Shown here: positions 8,983 through 15,864 of the stretch, in pieces
How the letters are laid out: every line of letters begins with the position of its first letter
Numbering within the stretch: position 1 is the first letter of the stretch
Source of the DNA: Rhodobacterales bacterium
Lineage (GTDB): Bacteria; Pseudomonadota; Alphaproteobacteria; Caulobacterales; Hyphomonadaceae
DNA: 41,582 nt
NCBI GenBank assembly: GCA_014763715.1
Contig: JACXUV010000021.1
Location: 1-41,582 of the forward strand
Reading direction: 5' to 3'
Notes under the pieces: generated by a model
The model's database searches: none
Told to the model about the DNA's origin: nothing
The model's input: the letters and a program-made list of their open reading frames with translations, nothing else
Made by a program: the position numbers and the translations under genes

Positions 8983-9669
8983 ATGAAGCTCTGAAAGCGA
9001 AACTCCACCCGCTATGGCGAAACACCGGAACCGGTCACCCCCTACCAGCGCGCCGCGCAGGCCTGGGACGACCGGATCGGCTCTGCCCGCGTTCAGGCGG
9101 CGAACTGGCGGCTGGCCGCGCTGGCAAGCCTTGGCCTCTCGTTCGTGCTGGCGGGCGGCCTCGTCTGGCGCTCAACCCAGTCCTTTGTGACGCCATACGT
9201 GGTGGAGCTGACCGGCGAAGGCGCCGTGCGCGCCGTCGGCCCGGCCGACGGGCGCTATGAGCCGACCGATGCGCAGATCGCGTTCCACCTTGCAGAATTT
9301 GTGAAGAACACGCGGTCCATCTCCATCGATCCGGTCGTGGTCCGTCAGAACTGGCTGAAGGCCTATGCCTATGCGACCGACCGGGCCGCTGCGACCCTCA
9401 ATGACTATGCCCGCGACAATGATCCGTTTGCGGAGATCGGACGGCGCTCGGTCTCGGTCGATGTGACAAGCGTCGTGCGGGCGTCGGACAACAGCTTCAC
9501 CGTGCGCTGGCGCGAAACCGCCTATCGGAACGGGACCGAGACCGGCCAGTCAACCCATACCGGCGTCTTCTCGATCGTCATCGACCCGCCCCGCACCGAA
9601 GAGGCCCTAAGGGCCAATCCTCTCGGCCTCTACGTCCACGGCCTCAACTGGTCGAAAGACCATCAATAG
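8983..9669 (+). pseudogene. trbF: Conjugal transfer protein TrbF (VirB8 family) with in-frame TGA at codon 4
   Basis: The frame reads M-K-L-stop-K-R-N-S-T-R-Y-G-E-T-P-E-P-V-T-P-Y-Q and continues as a complete TrbF. It has one membrane helix (LAALASLGLSFVLAGGLVW), then the periplasmic domain, including VVELTGEG and VRQNWLKAYAYATDRAAATLN, ending at 9669. The residues after the TGA (8992-8994) match the family's usual N-terminus, so the true start is the ATG at 8983 directly after trbL. No ATG, GTG or TTG occurs in frame between the TGA and the GTG at 9145, which lies inside the membrane helix. The gene is therefore probably inactive or truncated, unless the TGA is a sequencing error. VirB8-type proteins are essential scaffolds of the channel. 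Confidence 0.85.
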
Positions 9670-9681
9670 GAGCTTAACCCC

Positions 9682-10710
9682 ATGAAACGCCTTGCCCTCA
9701 TTCTCCTTGCCACGTCTGCCCTGGCGGCCTGCGAGACACTACCCGCATCACTCGGTCCGGACATTACGCTGGATGAGCCCGACTATGTCGAAGATCTCTA
9801 TCTCGCTCCCGATGTGGAGGAGACGGAGAAGGCAGATACCGAGTTGGCCCCGGAACCGGTCGTCTACCGCACCTACACGCCAACCATCGTATCAGGCGCG
9901 GTGCCCGGCCAGCTGAAGCCCCTGCCCACGAAGACGGAGGCACCGTCGCTGAAGCCCTACCAGGCGATCGAGGCGGCGAACGGCAAGGCGGCCATCGAAC
10001 CTTCGCTCGACAATTACATGAACGCGATCCAGGTCTATCCCTATACGGTCGGCGCGCTTTATCAGGTCTATTGCGCGCCCGAACAGGTGACGGACATTGT
10101 CCTCCAGCCCGGCGAGGAACTGGTCTCTGTCTCGGCCGGCGACACGGTCCGCTGGGTGCTCGGCGATACGGTCTCCGGCACCGGCACTGAAGCGCAGGCC
10201 CATATCCTGATCAAGCCGACCCAGGCCGGCCTCAAGACCAATCTCATCATCACGACGAGCCTTCGCGCCTATCATCTGGAACTCCGCGCGTTCGAGGAAA
10301 CCTATATGGCGGCCGTCTCCTGGCGCTATGCCGACCAGCAATTGGTGACGCGAGTGGCGAGTTCGGGCACGGCGCGCGCATCGGCATCCTCCTCGCCCGC
10401 CGGACTGCAGCTCGACCGGCTGAAATTCCGGTACGACATCGACGGCGATGCGCCGCACTGGCGGCCGGATCGTGTCTTTGATGATGGCCGCAAGGTCTAT
10501 ATCCAGTTCCCGGCGCGGCTCGACCAAGGTGAAGCCCCGGCCCTGTTCGTCATCGGCCGGGACGGCAAGTCCCAGCTCGTCAACTATCGCATGTCGGGCG
10601 ACTATTATGTCGTCGACCGCCTGTTCGCCCGCGCCGAACTCCGCCTCGGCGAAAAGCGCCAGGACGTCGTGAAGATCGCGCGCAATGATCTTGGAAGCGC
10701 GAAGCCATGA
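9682..10710 (+). CDS. trbG: Conjugal transfer protein TrbG (VirB9 family), lipoprotein-like
   Basis: This is an outer-membrane core component of the mating channel, 342 aa. The N-terminus MKRLALILLATSALAAC carries a lipobox with Cys16, so the protein is probably lipid-anchored. A variable region follows, then the conserved VirB9 core from about residue 115 (IQVYPYTVGALYQVYCAPEQVTDI, then LQPGEELVSVSAGDTVRW) and the C-terminal domain (FRYDIDGDAPHWRPDRVFDDGRKVYIQFP). AGGAGCTTAACCCC lies just before the ATG. The stop overlaps the trbI start (ATGA). Confidence 0.94.
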   Translation: MKRLALILLATSALAACETLPASLGPDITLDEPDYVEDLYLAPDVEETEKADTELAPEPVVYRTYTPTIVSGAVPGQLKPLPTKTEAPSLKPYQAIEAANGKAAIEPSLDNYMNAIQVYPYTVGALYQVYCAPEQVTDIVLQPGEELVSVSAGDTVRWVLGDTVSGTGTEAQAHILIKPTQAGLKTNLIITTSLRAYHLELRAFEETYMAAVSWRYADQQLVTRVASSGTARASASSSPAGLQLDRLKFRYDIDGDAPHWRPDRVFDDGRKVYIQFPARLDQGEAPALFVIGRDGKSQLVNYRMSGDYYVVDRLFARAELRLGEKRQDVVKIARNDLGSAKP

Positions 10711-11966
10711 CGGAAGCGGCTTCCCCTGCGCCCAAGCCTTTGGAAATCCGCGGCCGCCCGCGGCCCGTCAAGCGGTTCTCCAAACGGGCGCTGATGGCAC
10801 TAGTCGGCACTGGCAGTGCGATCGTTCTTGGCTCGCTGGCGTTTGCCCTGCAAGGACCGAAGGACGATGCCGGTGGCCCTGCGCGTGAACTCTATAATAC
10901 CGGTCATAATCCGGAGGCGGATGGATTGGCTGCGCTGCCGAAGTCCTATGGCGAGCTAGAGCAACAAGAAGACATTCTAGGGCCACCGCTTCCCGGAGAC
11001 CTCGGCACGCCGATCCTGAAAGCCCAGCGCGAAGGGCGTATGGGCATGCCGGAGGAAGATGCGCCTGAACCGGATCCGATGCGCGAGCAGATGGCGGCGC
11101 TGGAAGCCGAGCTCCGGGCACGTGAAGCGGCGCTGACCGATGTGGCGCGCGGAAGCGGGGTGTTTTTCCAAGTGGGGTCGAGTGCGGGATCGAAGACTGT
11201 CATCGGGAGTGTTGCGTCCGCGGCGCCAGCTCCGTTGAGCTTCCCTGATTTGTCGGCATTTGCCCCGTCGCGAGAGGGGGCTTTCGGATCGTCCCTCAGC
11301 GAGGATCCGAACCGGCAGGTGCGGAAACTGGACTTCCTGGGCGAGGAGCCCGATCCCTCAATCTACAATCCGCACCGGCTCGAGACACCCGTCTCGCCCT
11401 ACCAGCTGATGGCGGGCACGATCATTCCGGCGACGCTGCTGACGGGGGTGAACTCCGATCTTCCGGGCCAGGTCATCGCGCAGGTGACGAGCCCGGTCTA
11501 TGACACGGTGACCGGCGAGACTGTGCTCGTGCCGCAGGGCGCGCGCCTGATCGGTCGCTATGACAGTGTCATCGCCTTCGGCCAGTCCCGGGCGCTGCTC
11601 GTCTGGAGCCGGATCGTCATGCCGGATGGCTCCTCCATCCGCATCGACAATCTCGCCGGCGTCGACGCGCGCGGCTATGCCGGCCTCGAAGACAAGGTCG
11701 ATTATCATTCTTGGAAACTGCTGCAAGGCGTCGCGCTCTCGACGCTGCTTGGCGTCGGTTCCGAACTCGCCAGCGATGATGAAGGCGATATTGCCCGGGC
11801 GCTTCGCCGCTCGGCGCAGACCGGTGCCAACGAGGCCGGTCAGGAAATCGTGCGCCGCAACCTCGACGTCCAGCCCTCGATCACGATCCGGCCGGGCTGG
11901 CGGCTCGGCGTACTCGTCAACAAGGACATCGTTCTGAAACCCTATGAAGAAGGACACCAACCATGA
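10707..11966 (+). CDS. trbI: Conjugal transfer protein TrbI (VirB10 family)
   Basis: This protein spans the periplasm from inner to outer membrane in the conjugation channel, 419 aa. A short cytoplasmic N-terminus precedes one membrane helix (about residues 29-47, ALVGTGSAIVLGSLAFAL). A Pro/Glu-rich linker with a probable coiled coil near 125-150 follows, then the conserved TrbI domain from about 225 (SPYQLMAGTIIPATLLTGVNSDLPG, GARLIGRYDS, and the end GWRLGVLVNKDIVL). The gene is coupled by ATGA overlaps to trbG before it and to the DUF2274 gene after it. No defect is visible. Confidence 0.95.
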   Translation: MTEAASPAPKPLEIRGRPRPVKRFSKRALMALVGTGSAIVLGSLAFALQGPKDDAGGPARELYNTGHNPEADGLAALPKSYGELEQQEDILGPPLPGDLGTPILKAQREGRMGMPEEDAPEPDPMREQMAALEAELRAREAALTDVARGSGVFFQVGSSAGSKTVIGSVASAAPAPLSFPDLSAFAPSREGAFGSSLSEDPNRQVRKLDFLGEEPDPSIYNPHRLETPVSPYQLMAGTIIPATLLTGVNSDLPGQVIAQVTSPVYDTVTGETVLVPQGARLIGRYDSVIAFGQSRALLVWSRIVMPDGSSIRIDNLAGVDARGYAGLEDKVDYHSWKLLQGVALSTLLGVGSELASDDEGDIARALRRSAQTGANEAGQEIVRRNLDVQPSITIRPGWRLGVLVNKDIVLKPYEEGHQP

Positions 11967-12181
11967 CCAAGACCAGTCTTAAGATCGGCCCATTGCCGGA
12001 CAAGACACCGCAGAAATTGACGGTGCTGGTCGATCCACCGCTGGCCGCGGACCTCGATGACTATGCTCGGATCCATTCGGAGATTCATGGGACAGAGGTT
12101 CCGGCTGCCGCGCTTGTACCTCTGATGCTCGAGACTTTTTTGGCGAGCGACAGCGGATTCAGGCGGGCCAGGAAATCCTGA
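11963..12181 (+). CDS. DUF2274 family small protein downstream of trbI
   Basis: The product is 72 aa and its start overlaps the trbI stop. The text KIGPLPDKTPQKLTVLVDPPLAADLDDYA, then LVPLMLETFLASDSGFRRARK, matches the DUF2274 family, which almost always follows trbI in alphaproteobacterial conjugative elements. Its function is not established. Its pattern (strand, then two helices) is compatible with a ribbon-helix-helix fold, so a regulatory role is possible but not shown. It is the last gene tightly coupled to the transfer operon. Confidence 0.85.
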   Translation: MTKTSLKIGPLPDKTPQKLTVLVDPPLAADLDDYARIHSEIHGTEVPAAALVPLMLETFLASDSGFRRARKS

Positions 12182-12227
12182 GCGGACGGCGTTGCCCGGC
12201 AGCAAATTCATTCATGGAGTAAACTCA

Positions 12228-12422
12228 ATGGCAAAGTTGATTACAGCGCAGCAGGTTCTTGAACTGACGGGGTATCGCAGCAGGACAACGCTGTGGAGAA
12301 AAGTCCGAGCAAAAGTCTTTCCCGCCCCGGTCAAGCTTCCGGGCGACGCCGTTCGTTGGCGCGAACAGGAAGTTCAGGACTGGATCGAGGAAGCACCTCG
12401 GCAGACGTACACCAGGTCATAG
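12228..12422 (+). CDS. AlpA-family helix-turn-helix regulator / excisionase-like
   Basis: The product is 64 aa, with the sequence LITAQQVLELTGYRSRTTLWRKV and then FPAPVKLPGDAVRWREQEVQDWIEE. This is the winged-helix pattern of AlpA and related excisionase-like regulators: recognition helix, a wing ending in VRW, and a final W-I motif. The ATG at 12228 has GGAG nine bases upstream, so I prefer it to the TTG at 12192. AlpA proteins commonly control excision or integrase expression in integrated elements. Its position between the transfer operon and the cargo near the element end fits this. Confidence 0.85.
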   Translation: MAKLITAQQVLELTGYRSRTTLWRKVRAKVFPAPVKLPGDAVRWREQEVQDWIEEAPRQTYTRS

Positions 12423-12595
12423 CTTCTGTCGAAATCCTACGCCCGTATGGCAAAATCAGCCCCACACGGAAAGTACGTTTTGGTTGTCTTAACTCATCAA
12501 ATCGGGGATTTACAGCGGATATATTATACTGGCACGCATCGCAAAATTAGTATATTCCATACGTCATAATTCATCGATTTGAGGAATTTAGGCAC
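12423..12595 (+). promoter_or_regulatory. A/T-rich leader and probable promoter region of the AbiE module
   Basis: This 173-base gap is clearly richer in A and T than its surroundings. It contains TATATTATACT (about 12520-12530), the best -10-like text, but no well-spaced -35 box. An imperfect inverted repeat, AATTC-11 bases-GAATT, lies near 12568-12588, immediately before the AbiEi-like start. AbiEi-type antitoxins repress their own promoters through inverted repeats, so this is a candidate operator. The assignment rests on position and composition only. Confidence 0.35.
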
Positions 12596-13405
12596 ATGGA
12601 GAATAGCAAAAGTGCGATCCCACAAGGCCGACAACACGTCGCGCAGCTAATCGCACGCGCAGGCGATGTGATCCAAATCGACGATGCAGTCAGCATTTTG
12701 GGAATCGATCGGGATGCAGCCGCCAAGACACTGGCGCGTTGGACGAAGCAAGGCTGGCTGAGGCGTGTCAGGAGGGGCGTTTACGTACCGGCAACACTCG
12801 ACTCATTGGGAAGCGAACATGTCCTTGAGGATCCCTGGGTTCTCGTACCCAGTCTGTTTGCGCCTGCCTACGTCGGAGGTCGCACCGCCGCGGAGTACTG
12901 GGACCTAACTGAGCAGCTTTTCAATGACATTGTGGTGATTACGGCGAAGTCCGTCCGACAGAAATCGCAGAAGCGCCACGGCGCCACTTTCACACTCAAA
13001 CATGTTCAGGCGCGCAAACTCTTCGGCACAAAAAGTGTTTGGCGGGGCAGCGCCAAAGTCCAGGTGTCTGATGTGCAAAAGACCCTCGTCGACATGCTTG
13101 ATGATCCATCCATTGGAGGCGGCATTCAACACGTCGCTGACTGTCTGGGCGAGTATTTCAAGCGCAAGGACAGAAATGACAATCTGCTGATCGACTACTG
13201 CGTGCGACTGGGAAATGGCGCGGTCTTCAAGCGCCTTGGGTACCTGTCAGAAATACGAGGCGGAGAGGAAGAACTCGCTCAGGCCTGTCGCGGGCATCTG
13301 AGCAAAGGAACGGCCAAACTGGATCCCTCGCTTGATTGCCAGAAACTCGTCACGCAATGGCAGCTATGGGTTCCTGCCCGCTGGAAAAAAGCGAGAGTAA
13401 GATGA
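12596..13405 (+). CDS. AbiEi-type antitoxin / transcriptional repressor
   Basis: The product is 269 aa. The N-terminal part (about residues 12-65: GDVIQIDDAVSILGIDRDAAAKTLARWTKQGWLRRVRRGVYVP) is the winged helix plus the G-x-Y motif seen in AbiEi antitoxins. The remainder (VLVPSLFAPAYVGGRTAAEYWDLT, then DVQKTLVDMLDDP and GGGIQHVADCL) matches the AbiEi C-terminal domain. In studied AbiE systems this protein represses the operon and neutralises the AbiEii nucleotidyltransferase without a stable complex (type IV toxin-antitoxin), and the pair can give abortive infection. The stop overlaps the toxin start (ATGA), so the two are translationally coupled. Base composition is unlike the transfer genes, consistent with recently acquired cargo. 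Confidence 0.87.
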   Translation: MENSKSAIPQGRQHVAQLIARAGDVIQIDDAVSILGIDRDAAAKTLARWTKQGWLRRVRRGVYVPATLDSLGSEHVLEDPWVLVPSLFAPAYVGGRTAAEYWDLTEQLFNDIVVITAKSVRQKSQKRHGATFTLKHVQARKLFGTKSVWRGSAKVQVSDVQKTLVDMLDDPSIGGGIQHVADCLGEYFKRKDRNDNLLIDYCVRLGNGAVFKRLGYLSEIRGGEEELAQACRGHLSKGTAKLDPSLDCQKLVTQWQLWVPARWKKARVR

Positions 13406-14832
13406 TCGACCGGCGAGAAATCCTCGACACTGCATCTCGCATGTCGCTTACACCGCATGTCGTTGAGAAAGACTACGTACTCGGCTGGATGCTTGCCGGC
13501 ATCAGCGCCCACCCAGCATTGCGCGATAGCTGGCTCTTCAAAGGCGGGACATGCCTCAAGAAATGCTTCTTTGAAACCTACCGCTTTTCCGAAGACCTTG
13601 ATTTCACACTCACGGAACCTTCGCACCTCGACGAGGAATTCCTGAGTTCGACGTTCAGCGCAGTCGGCGAATGGATTTACGAGCGCACGGGCATAGAAGT
13701 TCCGGCCCACCTCCAGAATTTTGACATCTATACCAATCCACGCGGCTCGATATCATGCCAAGGCAAAGTTAGCTATCGAGGCCCCGTCGCAAGCCGCGAC
13801 CTTCCAAGGATCAAGCTCGACCTCACCGCCGATGAGCGGATAGTCCTCGCACCCGTGCGTGTAAGTGTCTTTCATCCGTACTCGGATGCACCGGTTGAGG
13901 GGATCGATATTCTTGCCTACGCCTATGAAGAATTGTTCGGCGAGAAGGTGCGGGCGCTTGCCGAGCGAACCCGGCCGCGAGACCTCTATGATGTGGTCAA
14001 CTTGTTCCGCAATGCAGAAGCCCGTCCTCATGCAGCCGTCATGCTGGATGTGCTACGCCAGAAATGCGAATTCAAAGGTATTTCGGTGCCGGCACTCACC
14101 GATCTTGAGCCGCATCGAGGCGAACTCCAGAACCTCTGGAAAAACATGCTGGCTCACCAACTTCCAACACTTCCACCCTACGAGAGTTTTTGGGATGAGC
14201 TGCCCGCGTTTTTTGAATGGCTCGCAGACGGCGTCACACCTGATATCCCTGCTGCCTTCACTATTGGCGCGGGCGAAACCGTTCTCCGCCAACGCAATCT
14301 CCGACTACCGGTTTCAGCGCAGGCTCAGACCATTATAGAGATCATCAGATTCGCGGCCGGCAACCGTCTCTTGGTAGAGCTGGACTACCAAGGATCGACT
14401 AGACGGATCGAGCCATATTCGCTGCGCAGCACCCGAGACGGAAACATCGTGCTGCACGCGTGGAATACTGATCGAAACGAGCACCGTTCTTACCGAGTGG
14501 ATCGCATGCAGGGAGCTCGGGTCACCAATGCTGTATTCACGCCACGATACGCAGTTGAACTCAGTCCCCAGGGTCCTGTGCAAGTGGCACAAAGCACTGC
14601 CCGGCCCGAGACACTTACTACCCGCGCGACCTTCGACAATCCTCGTTCGACCTCCCGCAACGCTTCCCGCAGGAGTACCAGCTCGGGCAAACCGGTGCAC
14701 ATTTACCAGTGCCCCGTATGCAACAAAAAATTCAGGCGAGACCGGCTGAATGGCCGCCTCAACCCGCACAAGAATGACTGGGGTGGGCCGTGTCCTGGCC
14801 GTACTGGCTTTTTCGTAGAGACCAGATACTAG
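13402..14832 (+). CDS. AbiEii-type nucleotidyltransferase fused to a WYL domain and a CCHC zinc tail
   Basis: The product is 476 aa, starting at the ATG that overlaps the abiEi stop. Residues 1 to about 290 are an AbiEii/DUF1814 nucleotidyltransferase: KGGTCLKK at 47-54, the catalytic RFSEDLDF at 61-68 (Asp65, Asp67), and EELFGEKVRALAERTRPRDLYDVV near 175-200. Residues about 309-390 match a WYL domain (RLLVELDYQG, IEPYSLR, SYRVDRMQGARV), a ligand-sensing fold common in phage-defence regulators. The C-terminal tail has Cys437, Cys440, His456 and Cys464 in a CPVC...H...CPGR arrangement, a likely zinc site. Classical AbiEii toxins are about 300 aa, so the extra 180 residues are notable. The sensor role is an inference. 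Confidence 0.87.
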   Translation: MIDRREILDTASRMSLTPHVVEKDYVLGWMLAGISAHPALRDSWLFKGGTCLKKCFFETYRFSEDLDFTLTEPSHLDEEFLSSTFSAVGEWIYERTGIEVPAHLQNFDIYTNPRGSISCQGKVSYRGPVASRDLPRIKLDLTADERIVLAPVRVSVFHPYSDAPVEGIDILAYAYEELFGEKVRALAERTRPRDLYDVVNLFRNAEARPHAAVMLDVLRQKCEFKGISVPALTDLEPHRGELQNLWKNMLAHQLPTLPPYESFWDELPAFFEWLADGVTPDIPAAFTIGAGETVLRQRNLRLPVSAQAQTIIEIIRFAAGNRLLVELDYQGSTRRIEPYSLRSTRDGNIVLHAWNTDRNEHRSYRVDRMQGARVTNAVFTPRYAVELSPQGPVQVAQSTARPETLTTRATFDNPRSTSRNASRRSTSSGKPVHIYQCPVCNKKFRRDRLNGRLNPHKNDWGGPCPGRTGFFVETRY

Positions 14833-14942
14833 CCGTTGGCCCTGCCGGACAGGCCGACCAAATTTCCCGAAAATGAGCGACAGCGGTGTCGAGGGTCTCC
14901 AGCGGAGATCCCGAGCTGCAGAAAATCACAATTTTCTTAGCT

Positions 14943-14962
14943 GGAACCCCAAATGGAACCCC
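14943..14962 (+). repeat. Two GGAACCCC direct repeats beside the ICE end
   Basis: GGAACCCC occurs at 14943-14950 and 14955-14962, twelve bases apart and in the same orientation, about 60 bases before the tRNA fragment. Short direct repeats in this position are typical arm-type binding sites of tyrosine integrases. They differ from the TGCAAACC repeats of the element on the other side, so they probably belong to a different integrase, that of the ICE. This is inferred from position only. Confidence 0.4.
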
Positions 14963-14988
14963 AGAGCACTTTTTCAGGTGATCTGGGG

Positions 14989-15018
14989 AACAAGAACCAC
15001 CTTAAGTCCTTGTTTTTT
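14989..15018 (+). terminator. Rho-independent-like terminator after the AbiE operon
   Basis: AACAAGAAC (14989-14997) pairs with GTCCTTGTT (15006-15014) with one mismatch around an 8-base loop, followed by a T run to 15018. It points in the direction of the AbiE genes and lies directly against the tRNA fragment. It could stop read-through from the ICE cargo into the next element. Confidence 0.5.
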
Positions 15019-15064
15019 ATGGTGCCGGCTGCAGGACTCGAACCCGCGACCCTCTGATTACAAA
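15018..15064. repeat. Left attachment site (47-bp tRNA-Thr 3' fragment)
   Basis: This is identical over 47 bases to 23732-23778. On the minus strand it reads from the anticodon loop of tRNA-Thr to the CCA end plus two bases. The 5' half of the tRNA is missing: the text after 15064 (GCGGCACCC) does not match it. It is therefore an attachment-site remnant, not a tRNA gene. Confidence 0.92.
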
Positions 15065-15267
15065 GCGGCACCCAATCTAGAAAAAACAATGCCTTAGCTT
15101 GCAAACTGAGGGCCTGCGGACCCCCGTTTTGCAAACCAAATCAGCCCCCTTTTACACCCCTCCGGTTAGGCCGGAAAGGTTGAGAGAGTGTTGCGATCAG
15201 CGAACCCGGTTCGCCACCGCCTGGCCCCAACTTTACGCGCCCCGAGGGCCCGCCTAAAACCGCACAA
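15065..15267. other. Left end of the phage-like element: arm-site-like repeats and a palindrome
   Basis: This 203-base gap holds TGCAAACT at 15100-15107 and TGCAAACC at 15130-15137, matching the two TGCAAACC copies just inside the right end. They are likely integrase arm sites. A perfect palindrome around a central C, GCGAACC-C-GGTTCGC, lies at 15200-15214 and could be an operator for the plus-strand gene that follows. I see no convincing promoter boxes. Confidence 0.45.
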
Positions 15268-15474
15268 ATGAACAAGCATCTGCCCCGCCGGCGGCGCGAC
15301 GTGATCTACATGGCGTTGCACACGATCCGCGCCCGAGAGATTATCCAGATCGTCGGGCGGCGCACCTATCTGGAATATGGCGACGACAACGCCCTGCTGC
15401 AGGAACTCACCACCATCATCGATGAGGCGCTGCAGCGCGAGGTCGAGCGCCGGCGGAGAAACGGATCCGGATAG
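15268..15474 (+). CDS. Small hypothetical protein, 68 aa
   Basis: I do not recognise this protein. It is basic at both ends (MNKHLPRRRRDV and EVERRRRNGSG), with a predicted helical middle (ALLQELTTIIDEALQREV). A positively charged small protein at the end of a phage element could bind DNA, but no family motif is visible. The ribosome-binding site is weak (no clear GGAG before the ATG). It is supported mainly by a clean frame in a stretch with no competing gene. Confidence 0.5.
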   Translation: MNKHLPRRRRDVIYMALHTIRAREIIQIVGRRTYLEYGDDNALLQELTTIIDEALQREVERRRRNGSG

Positions 15475-15507
15475 ACTCGCGGCCGACTCACCGGCTAACC
15501 ATGTCGC

Positions 15508-15864
15508 ATGACTTCGATCCTGCGCGCTCTCATCGCCCCGCTCGCCCTATCCTGCATCGCCCTGCCGGCCGCCGCGTGGTGCAATGGCGATACGCTGGAG
15601 AGCCCCACGCTCACGCTGCGAGAGATCGAAGCGGAGTCCGGGCTGCTCGATATGTGCGGCCGGAACTGGTATCCCTCATGCGACGGCCTGTTGCTGAGCG
15701 GCCGGCGCCCCGTTCTGGACAAGCTCAATGATCCGGCCCTTTCCGGATGCATCACCGAAGCCCGCGCGCCGGCCGTGGCCGAGGCGGTCGAGACCCTGAT
15801 GGCCCGGCTGGCGATGGTGAGCGATCAGCTTGAGGCGCGCCTGACAGGGCCAGGCGAACATTAA
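15508..15864 (+). CDS. Secreted cysteine-containing hypothetical protein
   Basis: The product is 118 aa with a clear signal peptide (ILRALIAPLALSCIALPAAAW, cleavage probably after AAA). The mature part has four cysteines (near residues 25, 50, 58 and 81), consistent with periplasmic disulfides. A helical C-terminus (AVAEAVETLMARLAMVSDQLEARL) follows. I do not recognise the family. It converges with the methyltransferase gene on the other strand, the two stop codons overlapping by four bases. No strong ribosome-binding site is visible, so the start is tentative. Confidence 0.55.
   Translation: MTSILRALIAPLALSCIALPAAAWCNGDTLESPTLTLREIEAESGLLDMCGRNWYPSCDGLLLSGRRPVLDKLNDPALSGCITEARAPAVAEAVETLMARLAMVSDQLEARLTGPGEH

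Larger units (their letters stand above)
1..15017. mobile_element. Right part of an integrative conjugative element (left end outside window)
   Basis: This stretch holds a recombinase fragment, a coupling protein, a nearly complete Trb mating-pair-formation operon, an AlpA-like regulator and a defence-type cargo. It ends against a 47-bp tRNA-Thr fragment at 15018. A relaxase and the other transfer genes are expected left of the window. The right limit is inferred from the tRNA fragment and from two GGAACCCC repeats just before it (14943-14950 and 14955-14962) that resemble integrase arm sites. The left limit cannot be seen, so calling it an ICE rather than a conjugative plasmid remnant is an inference. 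Confidence 0.7.

Noticed and set aside
8983-9669. TGA in trbF as selenocysteine or as a reassigned Trp codon
   Set aside because: TGA ends many other genes here as a normal stop, no selenocysteine-insertion hairpin is apparent, and the family has no selenoprotein members that I know of.
15018-15064. A second tRNA-Thr gene
   Set aside because: Only the 3' half is present; the 5' half, including the D arm, is absent, so it is an attachment remnant.
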